Shown in pieces: positions 48,011-58,690 of a stretch of 64,000 bases of DNA. A program made the position numbers and the translations under genes. Under the pieces are notes generated by a model. That model ran no database searches. It was not told the DNA's origin and saw only the letters and a program-made list of their open reading frames with translations. Source of the stretch: Amborella trichopoda (lineage: Eukaryota; Streptophyta; Magnoliopsida; Amborellales; Amborellaceae); NCBI RefSeq assembly GCF_000471905.2, contig NW_006495778.1, positions 790,563 to 854,562 of the forward strand. Direction: 5' to 3'. Position 1 is the stretch's first letter; each line of letters begins with the position of its first letter.

Positions 48011-48219
48011 AGAGAGAAAGAAGAGAGAGAAGAAAGAGAGAAGAGAGAGTGGACCTAAGCCGGGTTGTGTTTGTGTGTGCTTTTGAGGATTCCTTTTGAG
48101 CACTCATAAGAAAGATGTCTTGACCTTCGGGGTTAAGGTTGGGTCTATGTCTAAGATGAATAGACCTAAGTCGATTAGGGTAGTGTATGAGATAGGGTGT
48201 ATGGTGATCCAAGGTCAGG

Positions 48220-48395
48220 TGTATGGTGTAGGGAGTAGGAAGTTGGGAAGGCTGGGGAGTAAGAAGTTTAAGGTTCTAGGTAGTAGGGAGTTTGAGGTTC
48301 TAAGGAGTAGGGAATTGGAAGTGGGGATTTAGAAGTTGGGAGTTGGAAGTAGGAGGTTTGGAAGTTGGGAATTAGAAGTAGGAGGTCCAAGGGAA
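48220..48395. repeat. Short G/T/A-rich tandem motifs
   Basis: Repeated gttgggagttggaagtagg-like and gtagggagtttgaggttcta-like words. They produce the false frame at 48096-48332. Confidence 0.65.
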
Positions 48396-49834
48396 ATTAC
48401 CTAAAGTGGTAAAGTTTTCTCTCTTCTCTCTCTTGAAGTTGGAAGCTATACACAATCAAAGGCTTGAAGGGCAAGAACCCAATTTTTATTACGCTTCCCA
48501 ACTTAGGTTTACAAATGACTTAAGCTCACTTATATAAAGCAACTACAAAACAAGGGTAGCATGCTCAAAACTACGTCAAATAGTGGAAAATTACAATTTA
48601 ATGGAATTAAAATAAAATCATGTTTTTTGGATAAAATTACCAAAATACCCCTTAATTCTTTTGAGCGAATGACAAAACCATCCCTCCATGAGGGGCCTCT
48701 TGCAATTGCGAGGCTTCAGGAGATTTTTTAGATGCTTGTGGCAGTGATCCAGACGATCCATCATCGTAGAATTGATGCTTGATCTGTTCAGAAAATTTTG
48801 ATGGCCTTTGATCGGCTTGAAAAAAATTTTCATAAAGGGAAAAAAATCCGGCCCAGTCCATAAACTTCGACCACCGATCTGGTGCGATCCATGATGTTCC
48901 AAGTCCTCATTTTGATTAAAAATTAAAGGGGACATTGTAACAATCGTTTTGCACTAAATTTCATCCAATTTGGTTGCAGTTTGAGCATATCCCCAAATTG
49001 AGAAGTCGCTGGAAAATGGGATTCCAGGTATCGAGAAACTCTTGTCATCTTCAGCCTTGAAATTTTTATTTTCCGAACTTTAACTGAATGTAAAATCTAT
49101 ACGAAACGTGTATCCCTTCGCGATGCGGTCGCAACGGACCGGATTTCGTGCCGGTCTGACTTACAGATCTCGAGTTATTGCTTCGCGAAGTATGATATAT
49201 TTTCTTTTAAAATTCTGATTTTCATGGTTTTAGGTTCATGTTCTCTCTAGAAAATTTCTCGTCTCCGGCAACGCCATGATGTGTGCCATATGTCAAAATC
49301 ACTGGGTTTTCGGGACCTAGCTTATGTCCGAATTTGAGCTTGTTCTGATTCCAAACGATTGAGCTATGAGCACTTGAAATCATCACGAGGGGTGAAAACA
49401 TAGTTTCTAGAAAGGACAACAGGTTCACCAACGGCGCAACGCAATAGTGTGAAACCTACCTGTTTATGGTAATTTAGGCTAAGAATTGTCCTGGAAGGTC
49501 TGATAGAGCCTAAATTTGGTTCCTGGGGGGTTTTCGACATTTCGAATCTAATGACAATAGTCAAGTACTATTTTGAAAGTCTAAGAATGGGGCTGCAGTT
49601 TTAAGGTCCCTTTTCAGCATGATAGGAGCTGGATTTGAGAACCGAGTTTTGTCCTGATCATATCAAAACTTATAAGAATGGGACGAAACTTTTGTGAGCA
49701 TCCTTCGGGCATCCCAAACTACCCTTTTCGTACCTTTTGAAGTCGTTCCAGTATTATTTTAGAGGTTTCCTAGCTTTAGGCTTATTTCGTAGTGTTCCCT
49801 TTTTTAGACCATGGGAAGGGTGGCGATCTGACAC
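48396..49834 (-). mobile_element. Probable LTR or promoter fragment of another retrotransposon
   Basis: On the minus strand a TATA-like ctttatata (48531-48538) is followed about 60 bp later by an aataaaaat poly(A)-type signal and then a purine/pyrimidine-simple leader, the usual U3-R-U5 layout of an LTR. The far edge reads ctgaca at 49829-49834, a possible LTR terminus. The opposite edge and a target duplication were not found, so it may be a solo or truncated LTR within the 3' section of the Tat/Ogre-type element. Confidence 0.35.
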
Positions 49835-51216
49835 CCAGTTTTAGGATTTTTCAAAGGTTGCCCAGTTTTTCGCCCTTGAGTGATAAAATGACCCAAACAT
49901 GTTCTGTATCACCAGTTACCACGAATACTAGGAGCAGAGAAGATAGGGGCCTATGGTAACCTCGGAAAATTCCTAAAAAATCGATCAGGGTGATAAGCCT
50001 CCACAATATCAATGCAAATAAGGGGGGTCGTTGTGAGGAATATACTCGAAGAATTTTGAACTAAGTAAGGGTTCTCCACATTCGCATAAGGACACCAGTC
50101 AATCTAAAGATAAAGAAAATCATAAACATACAAGACAAAAAGAGGAAAAAAGAAAGGAAATTAAAAACAAAGAATGAGACAATCTTATACCTCCTGTTCC
50201 TCCAAGATATCAAAGATCACAGTGTAATGGGATGTAGAAAAACTTTGAACCTTCTCACGCCATCCTTTGACCCATAGCTGACTGTGGGGGGAACGCTTAA
50301 CATCCCTCGAAGGAACGGGACAGGTAACAACAATGTGTTTCTACACCCAGAGCTACATCAGCATGAGAAAACGGTAAAACATTAGCTCCATATGAAATTC
50401 AAGCAAGCATGAAGAACGGATTTTACTTGGAGAATAGCTGTGAAGCCAACAACATAAATGCACCCTTCTACATAAGCCTTTTGAATATCGTTAAGAAGAA
50501 AACCCAAGATGGCAGGCCCTCAAGCCATTTGATGGAGGTAGGTGATGTCCTTCACAACTCATAAGCATTACACGTGAGGAGAGACCTTGGAGGAGTCAGG
50601 AAAAAGGAAAACCCCTAGAAGATATGCTAGGAAACCCTTAAGTATATGTTCGTCCTCAAGAGACAAGTCACCATCATCAGGAGGATCAAAAGAGGGACCA
50701 AATACATTATCAATAGGTATCCCCTTCAGCTACAGAAGGAGGAACTAGGGGCATATCACAGCCAAAGAAGCAACATCCTCTACCACGTCCCCAACTAGAA
50801 CTTTGGTAGACCTCCCTCTACGACATCGCCTAACTCTCACCACTCTCCCTCTAACTGCCGCTCGTGATCTCTTATGGCCGGTACGCGAACTCTTGGCCCC
50901 ATCGCCATGGGGCATGGGGGGGCAAGAATCCATCTCCTCCTCATCCGAATCCAAGGAGTGATCTTCTTCATCAGGGACATCCACTTCTTGCACTCAGATG
51001 TTCCCCTCAGCAGGTATTTTCGGCCCTTTCGCATTCTCTCCCTCAACTTGGGTCGGTTGGCCAGAAACGGGAAGCTTTTGGCTAAAAAATGTAGGGTACT
51101 TTTTGAATGAGCATCTTTCTCCTCCCGAGTTAATACGATTTCCCCTAAAACTTCTAAGAATCAAAATTTGGATATCCATCCACTTTTGCGCCTCTGATTC
51201 TCGAGGGGAACCTGAT
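49835..51216. other. Tat/Ogre-type 3' section, part of antisense region
   Basis: Decayed sequence. A minus-strand frame at 50745-50993 contains an acidic stretch (EEDHSLDSDEEEMD) followed by a basic one (RGRVVRVRRCRRGR), a pattern common in C-terminal tails of nuclear plant proteins and of transposon-borne PMD proteins. It is probably the tail of the antisense PMD-like region at 51217-51474. Confidence 0.35.
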
Positions 51217-51474
51217 CTAGAAACCCCCTACTTTCTCCCAGATATCCCGACCCTCTGAGGGAGGTTCGCACAGGAGAGTTTCCCCGTCACTCTTTACCCC
51301 CAGGATGCGAGTGACATCTTGCAAGGAAATACCCAATTCCCCACAAGGGAGGGGGAAGCTCCCAGATTTTGGGCAAAATCTATGTACCAGAGCCCTAATG
51401 AATGGAAAATCTAAGAGGAAGGGCCTTATCTTGCAAATTTCCCAAAACCCAACCTTCATCACCTCCCGAATCAA
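51217..51474 (-). mobile_element. Antisense plant-mobile-domain (PMD)-like region inside the Tat/Ogre-type element
   Basis: The minus-strand frame contains FPFIRALVHRFCPKSGSF then PLPCGELGISLQDVTRILG and VKSDGE. This is the signature of the plant mobile domain: a hydrophobic/Trp-type helix, then F-x-L-P-x-GE-x-x-x-x-L-x-DV-x-x-(I/L)LG. PMD proteins occur as host silencing/DNA-maintenance factors (MAIN/MAIL family) and as passengers of plant transposons. Tat elements are known to carry extra ORFs in antisense orientation between integrase and the 3' LTR, which fits this position exactly. It is a fossil fragment; its biological role is unknown. Confidence 0.6.
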
Positions 51475-54170
51475 TTGAGGAGAGAGTTCTTAGCCCATAA
51501 CTTGTGACCATTCATGTGGCTAGAAGTCTTCAAATGTACAGGCTGAGGGAACAAACAAAATTTCAGATCACTAAAGATCAATCGAATCTTCCCCTATCCT
51601 TGATATTTTCACCCAGGATAAGGGGGAGAATATACACATAAATACACAAGAATTTCTCCCTATCCTAAGGCCCATCCTTTGGATATGGAAGAAGAGAAAA
51701 GAAGATGAGAAATGAAATAAAAGAAAAATAATCATCTTCAATAGAAAAGCGAATCCATTCCTGATGAGCTCAAGGGATAGGAAAGTAAGGTGCTAAGAGG
51801 CCTCACTTCAGGTTGCCTTAGAACAAAATGGCCTCCATCTAATGGTTAAAAGGTCTCAAAAGGACAAGACAGAAGTCTAGATCCTAACTAATCCTAGGCT
51901 GGGATTGTCACTAAAGAGAAATGTTGCCCCAACAAAATGTGGTGCCATTATAAAGGGTGCTAATATGAGCAGGGCATCGTTTCAAATGGTGCCAACCGCA
52001 ATCCACGAATGCAAAACTTTGTCGCTATTGTAAATGGCGTCAAACTGAGTATGGCACCATTCAAAATGCCGCTATCTCCGTCCAAAAAAAAAAGAGAAAA
52101 AAAACGAGTGAAGAAAAACGTGGAGGAAAAGGAAAACATGAGGCAAGGTAGTCGTCAGGATTCTAAAACCGACCCACTAGAGCAGAATTAAGGATTTCTC
52201 GACGAACTAGAATCCTCACTCAAATCATTTGGAAAATAAAAATGCATCTAGATCTACGAACAAAGAAAGTGCACCCATAGAAAATTGAAGTACAACTTCC
52301 CAATTGGGTCACCCAAGAAATTAGGAATGCCTAAACCTCCTCATAAAAAATTGTAAATGATACACTTGCTTTCCATCAAGGGAATAAAGGAAAAGATAGA
52401 GGAAAAGGTTGTGAGAAATAAAAATAAAAGGGAAGAGATCGAGCATACCTTATCCTCTCATAGTCCCGCCCCGATATGCCTTCCTTCGAAGTGCCATTGG
52501 TTAAAGTTAGTCATCGGTCACTCATCCGTTTGTAAAAAGAAAAGATACTCCGGCAAGAAAAGGGTGACCTGAAACTACCCTCCTGCGAGATGAGAAGTAT
52601 AAGACAAAGAGAATGTTCAAAAGGGGAAAACCGAAATATTCTAGAGTAGGTTTTAAAGAAAACAAGTGGGAAGAAAGGAGTTGGGGCAGAAGTCAAAGAT
52701 TTAGCAAAAAAAAGATCTCTGCATGCCTGCAGTCTCCTTCCAACAGGAGGGGTAAGAAAGAAGTCCAGGCGGCCTTCTTCCACCAAGTTCATAACTAATA
52801 GAGCGCCACGAACTGATGATCTTCATTAGAAGCTCCTTGCGAGAGTTCAAGTGATACTTCCATCTTAGGATGGAGAGTTGGAGAACCTTGATAAAAGAGC
52901 CCTTGATAGGATAAAAGGGTTGACGATCAAAGTTACAACAAAGGAGAAAAATCCTTGAGTATACCGATCCCGCCGAAGCACTTGATGGGGATAATACCCA
53001 TAGCAATAGCTCAGATCAGCTAGGGTCAACCAGTAATGACCAATTAACAGAAGGATCATTATCGAATCCTCGAAACCCTTCATGTAACAATCAATTTCAT
53101 CAAGGCTCTCTAGGATACTCTGATACTCATCTAACAACAAGGGTTTGGTCTCATCATCTTTATATGCCAAACCCCTTGCTTCCATGACAGCGATACAAGC
53201 CCATAAAGGGTAGACTATTGCTATGTGCTCATAGGCCCATACTCAATCAAAGCAAGAAAAATAAGTGCAAATGCAAACAATGCAGAGGAGGAAAAGGGCA
53301 GAATAGAAGATATACTTGCAAAAACACCACCCCTCCTTAAAGATATCATCTCATTTGAGCAACTTGAATGTAGGGCCTTGAAAGATGTCAGCCAAGATGA
53401 TCGGTATAGTAGTAATCTCACGGTTGTCCCCAAAGGAGACCACAAATGGAAGTAGCGCGGATAAGATGGTCTTTCGACCTGAGGGAAATAGGACCAAGCC
53501 GAAGAAACAGAAGTAGAAAGTTTGAAGTCAGACCTCTGCAGAAGCGTCATCTTGAGAATGAACCAAAGCCTTAACGTCGATCCACTCCACACTGGGAGTA
53601 AATCGAATACTGAGAAAGCGACGGCCTATAGGGGCGTGGTCATCATTATCTATGAGAGGATTGTAAACATTCTCAGCTAGTCGAAGGCTGGAGATTCGTG
53701 ACAACTCCAATGTCAGGTAATTTCACTCGGAGGAAGGAGGAAAGTATTGGTAAGAGGATTAAATCTCTTTGTCAATGCTTCCAAATGATTAAAATTCAAA
53801 TGTGATGAAGCCCTAACAAAAAATCCCAACAAAGAGAGAACAAAAAAGGATGAGGCCAGCTCAGCCCAGTCACGAGCAAACTCGTACAATTCTCAAAACC
53901 AAGGAGGAATGAGAGAATACCCTCGGATCCTTTGAGGACATTCCACAGCCATGAAATCATGACCCAGGTGATTGGGATTTTATGAGGATAAGGTATCCCA
54001 TCAGAATGGGTAGGAAGATCCTCCTCACGAGACTTGACAATGGTTTGCGTTCGCTCAAAGATAGGCAAAACAACAGATAACACCAGGAGACAAAATAAAA
54101 TTTTCGAGAAGGAACTTCGAAAAATGAAAGTTCGTAAGTGGAGGCCCTCCTTATATAAGCCAACCTAGAG
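51475..54170 (-). other. Antisense region of the Tat/Ogre-type 3' section, unassigned
   Basis: Several minus-strand pieces lie here (52865-53185, 53221-53592, 53528-53710, 53796-54083). The piece at 52865-53185 has YQSILESLDEIDCYMKGF and YPHQVLRRDRY, which resembles C-terminal parts of PMD-type proteins but lies on the wrong side of the PMD signature for one simple protein. It could be a second PMD-type unit or an unrelated captured segment. No firm domain call. Confidence 0.35.
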
Positions 54171-54382
54171 CAGGTCGGTGGCCTTGGCAATATCACCAGC
54201 GACACTGCCAATGGTGCCCCAAATAGAGACTCATTATGGCTTGAGAAGAATCTTTCACGTGATGACAAGACAACACCTAAAGGGAAGAAAACCAAGGAAG
54301 CTAGATTCTCCCCAAAATGATGCTATCCAAGGTTATCATGAACCCCTAGAACCCTATGACGCTACTAAAAATGTCAACACTA

Positions 54383-55085
54383 ATGCCCAAGGGATTTGAA
54401 ACACGTCCAATTGGCTAAAAAGATGGGCAAGCCAAATATGATGGATGATTCCGTTAAGGCCCCGTGTCACCAAATGACAAAAATGCATGTTGGCCATCTG
54501 AAGGCATTCAAAATGTCACCAAATACATTGCCAATGTCGCCTACATCCTTGACCTCTCACTTCAGACCAATGCCCAAGGGATCTAAGACACATCCAATTG
54601 GCTAAAAAGATGGGTAGGCTGGATATGATGGATGATTCCCTTAGGCGCCCCTATCACTAAATGACGAAAATGATGTTTGACCATCTGAAGGCATTTGAAA
54701 TGTCGCGAAAGACATTGCTAGTGTCACCCACATCCTTGACCTCCCATTCAACACCAATGCCTAAGGGATTTGGGACACATTCAATTGGCTGAAAAAGCGG
54801 GTAAGCTGGATATGATGGATGATTCCCTTAGGACCCCATGTCACCAAAGGAGGAAAATACCCTTTGACTATCTGAAGGCATTCAGAATGTTTCTAAAGGA
54901 ACAATGTCGCCCACAACCATGACTCACCATTTCACAATAGCACCCAAGGTATCCAAGGCAATGTCCCATCGACTAAAAATGGGGCAGGTCAGAACTGATG
55001 GACGATTCCCTTAGGGGCTCGTGTTAGCAAATAATCAAAATACCCTTATGCCATTTGAAGACAATGGGAACATCTCTGTACACTC
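54383..55085. repeat. 187-bp tandem array in the Tat/Ogre 3' section
   Basis: About 3.8 copies with spacings of 187, 187 and 183 bp, read from the anchor cccaagg (54386, 54573, 54760, 54943). Each unit contains caattggctaaaaagatggg-type and gatgatggatgattccctta-type words and catctgaaggcattc-type words. The copies have diverged from each other. Short tandem arrays just before the 3' LTR are known in Ogre elements and are considered a source of plant satellite DNA. Confidence 0.9.
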
Positions 55086-56154
55086 TTTTACCGCCAAACT
55101 GACCTGAATCCGAACTAGGGCAGATATCGGACTCGCTAAGTAATCATATGATAAGCCAGAGGCAATGTCCCTCCAAAAATTCCCAATGGATACTGGCAAT
55201 ACCTGGCTAGGGGAAGTCTAATTCCATACTCATTCATGGCTGCATGACATTAAACCGCTCAATCTCGTCCATCACTACATGATGTTAAACTACTCGAATG
55301 GCTCATCAGTCGCATGAGTTTAAAATGCAAACCATGTCCATTTCTAACTTCTCAAAAATATCTCTCTTCCAAAAAATCCAATACTGGGGAGACCCGGTCT
55401 GGAATTTTATCAAGTACTTCACTATGTTTATGCGATTTCAAAAACTTTAATATTTTTGGTTCAAATTGTAACCTAGCCTTAGCATTTTCTCTAAAAATCT
55501 CTCTCCCCTGATTTAAAAAATGTCATTATTTGACAATGATTTTTGAAACAAAGGAGTCAGAACGGCCCCGATAATGATGATCATAATGCACTTATAGTCG
55601 CTCAATCTAACGGGAAATAACTGCGGTAGGTACATATTGCATACCGTACCTTTTCCCTATGAAATCCAAAAAACAAAAAGAAAAACCCCCAATTCCCAAA
55701 CCATCACCAGCCTTAGACAACCCTAGGAACACACCTGGGCAATGAGGCTATCTATCATTTATTTCGTCACGTTTTCTCTGTCCTTCTCATCTACTACATT
55801 GCACTCAAGATTATTTTGACTCGACAGTTATCGGGGAAGCAGCACACCGGCCTATGACCTACAAGCGAAGTGACAAACTTATGACGCCCCGTATGATAGA
55901 CTAAGCCAACCTCCAGATCCTAAGCATTGACTATCAAGAGCGACCAACATGCAACGTCCTGCACAATTGACTAAGCTAACCTCCGGGGTCCTGAGCATGA
56001 CTACTAGGCACTATGGGTCCCTTGCGATGCTAGGACTCCGTGGATGAAAAGCTCATATTCTCTCCTCCACCAAAATCTTTTATTGTAAGGATCTACTTCT
56101 TTGTGCTTTGTGTCTCATCGCTCGAGTGAGACACAAGCGATAAAGTTGAGCAAC
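55086..56154 (+). other. Tat/Ogre-type 3' section before the 3' LTR
   Basis: Non-coding, no domain. A clear purine tract directly before the 3' LTR was not seen. Confidence 0.5.
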
Positions 56155-58685
56155 TATAGACACCCCGATCTCAACTGTAGAAATTGTGGATAAGTTACAA
56201 TGTCCTAGGCAGATCATTGGGATATTTTAAACCTTTCACCCCACTTGAACCCTCACATAAACTTAGCCTCCACCAAACTAATATTTCCCCAGGTGGGTTC
56301 AACAACACCAAGAGGCGAGACAAGGTACGATGCATTTTGAGCAGCCTGACTTCGAAGCACTTTCAGAAGGGAAGGCTCTAGTGTTGTCGCAACAACTACC
56401 AAAGTCCTATCAAAAGTCCAAAGAAAAAGCACCGAAGGCACCTCAGTCACAGAGTAGGTGACTAAATGAGGCAAAAGCCTGGCGCCAGCACCAGTCCAAC
56501 CAGCGTCAAGCTCCAGGCCCTCATGATCTTACAGAATGATAAGAAGTCTGGTGATACTGCCAATGTTGCCTAGCTCCATTCCAAACACCGTTAGGCTTGA
56601 AGACCTCTAACAGGCGGGAAACAAACTGGTCACCAAGACTGAGATGACTGGTTGACATGTCAGGCTGTACCCACCGATATGGTAGGGTCGTACTGACATG
56701 TCTGAAGTTAGTACGGACCATGGTTGTCATCTGTGATTAGAAAAAAATCTGAAGACAGTACAACTAAGATGGCATGCTAGCTAGCGTCTGATGATACTAC
56801 AAACATCGTCGATGCCAATCGGAACAACTTCAAGCAGTTATTGGTCCATCAGAATATGATTAGAGTCAATAGAATGTGATACGTGTCCAAAATTGGATTT
56901 GAAGGCAATCGAAACACTACCAACGCCATTGTCAATGGCATCAGACACTGACAGGGTCGTATCAACTGCATTATTGTTGTTGATCGTCAATGTAGCATTA
57001 ATGACATGAAACTAATACAAGTGCATCCGATGCCACTCCGAACTTCGTCAGAACTCTGATGGTCTGAAAATCATGCAAAACCGACAGGCTATCTTGTATC
57101 CTTTTTCCCTATAATTAGTCCCATTTGCCTCAAGCTTAAGGTCCAGATTCTGATAAGTTTGGAGCCTAAACTCCACCTAGATTTTCAGGGATTTTGAGCC
57201 AAGGTTATACACAATTTCTCTTGATCTCAATTCTAAACTTGAGCTTGTGTGGAAGTCCCAAGGTGAGCCCACTTGAGCAAACCCCCATTCCGCTTAAACG
57301 CCTCAATCCAAAACTAAGCTTCTAGCCCCTTCAAGCTATCTTATCAAACCGAAGGCGGTCAAGATAATCTGACTTTCTGGGCCCTCTTCCTCCTATTTCT
57401 ATTTTCCCATTAAAAACCAAAAGATCGGGAGTGACTGTGCAACAAATCGATCTAAATCGGTGCCGACTTTGGACACAGGGCCTAGGGGCCCGACCTAAAG
57501 CTTCATTTTCTCTTTCTTTTTTTTGTTATTTCTTATATTGATTTCTATTTTGTTCACATTTATGAATTCATCCTTTTCCTCTTCATTTATCACTTAATTT
57601 CTTCTTCCTTCTTTTTGTTTTAATGTTATATTGATTGTTCTTGTTGGTTTGCATTTAAGTTTTATTTTTCTCCCTTTTCTTTTAGTTGATATTTATTCCC
57701 ATTTCCCCTTTCATTCATCCCATGGCATAGATTTCTCTCTCTCTCTCTCTTTCTCTCTCTTNTCTCTCTCTCTCTNNNNNNNNNNNNNNNNNNNNATTCC
57801 TTTTATTAATGTGTCGATCCTCTCTCTCTCTCTCTCTCTCTCTCATTTCCTCAACTAAGCATTTATTTCTTTTTCTTTGTCGTGGTTGTTTTTCTAAGTT
57901 AATGGTATTTACTCTTCTTCCGTTTACTCTACTCTATAGCCTAGATATCATTTTTTTCTATCCCCTCCTTTCCCTTCTTTCCCCTATAGCTATTTAGTTT
58001 ATTTCTCTTATAATTTGTTCAATAGTTTAATCTCTTCGTCTCCTTATCTTTTCTTGTATTTATTCTTATTTTGTGTTATTTATTATCTCCCCTTACCACT
58101 TAGTATTCATTTTCTCTTCTCTTTGTTTAATGTTTTATTCTCATTCTCGCATTGATTTTTCCTCTATTTCAAATGTCTTATCATTTCCCTCTCCTCTTCT
58201 CTTTAATGTGGCTTCTCTCTCCTATTGCCTTTATGCTTGTCTTCTTATCTTCATAGCTTTCTTACCCTTGCTTAGGTATTGCATGCTTAGCTTAGATAGT
58301 ATTAGAGATTTCATTATCTCAATGCTTTTTACCTTCTTGATTTTTTTGCATTTCATAGTTAAGTTCTTTACTCCTGTTTATTTTTACCTCCATAGCTTGG
58401 TAGTTTATTTGTGGTTATCCTCTCTCATTTCTTTTCTAAACCTATTTTTCTAAAAGTCTCTTATTTATCCTCAAACCTCTTTTTGAAAGCTTTCTTGTAG
58501 AGTTCCAAGGTTGAAATAAGAGGGAAAATGGCTTTGCCGTCAGTCCGAGAGAGATAAGGTCTTAGGATCCAATTCTTCCTCAGAACATAATTGACGGGAC
58601 CCATTCTCTTCCAACTCCTTGACTTGTTTGCTCCCGAAACCAATACAGGGGTGAAGATCCTTGCTCACATTTTCGAGTATAAATA
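56155..58685 (+). repeat. 3' LTR of the Tat/Ogre-type element
   Basis: Direct repeat of 21472-24065, ending next to the ttaat target duplication (58686-58690). Contains a (TC)n tract interrupted by Ns. Confidence 0.85.
57776..57795. other. Assembly gap (20 N)
   Basis: Twenty consecutive N plus a single N at 57762, in a TC microsatellite. The true length of this LTR is therefore uncertain. Confidence 1.
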
Positions 58686-58690
58686 TTAAT

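Larger units (their letters stand above)
21472..58685 (+). mobile_element. Giant Ty3/gypsy element, Tat/Ogre type, with nested insertions
   Basis: Two long direct repeats (LTRs) bound about 37.2 kb, and the 5-bp direct repeat ttaat flanks both (21467-21471 and 58686-58690). Removing the nested Tekay element and the inverted LTR leaves roughly 24.6 kb, in the range of Ogre elements. On the + strand the parts come in the order gag region, protease, RT, RNase H, second archaeal-type RNase H, integrase, then a very long 3' section with antisense and tandem-repeat material. RT wording such as SFMDGFSGYNQI and PNIDALVDNTA, plus the double RNase H, is typical of the Tat lineage. It is broken by many lesions, and the LTRs differ by roughly 15-20 % in the samples I compared by eye, so it is old. 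It inserted into a copia element. Confidence 0.86.

Noticed and set aside
46925-48103. A 392-codon minus-strand open frame, the longest in the window
   Set aside because: It lies entirely in GA/TG-rich low-complexity sequence and a minisatellite. The product is made of S/L/H/P/F runs without a domain, and other frames over the same stretch are also open.
50864-51258. Plus-strand frames over the PMD-like region
   Set aside because: Other-strand shadows of the minus-strand PMD-like sequence; Pro/Ser-rich and without domain.
53221-53592. A 123-codon minus-strand frame as a gene
   Set aside because: No recognisable domain, and it overlaps another frame (53528-53710) in the decayed antisense region. 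Kept only as part of the unassigned block.
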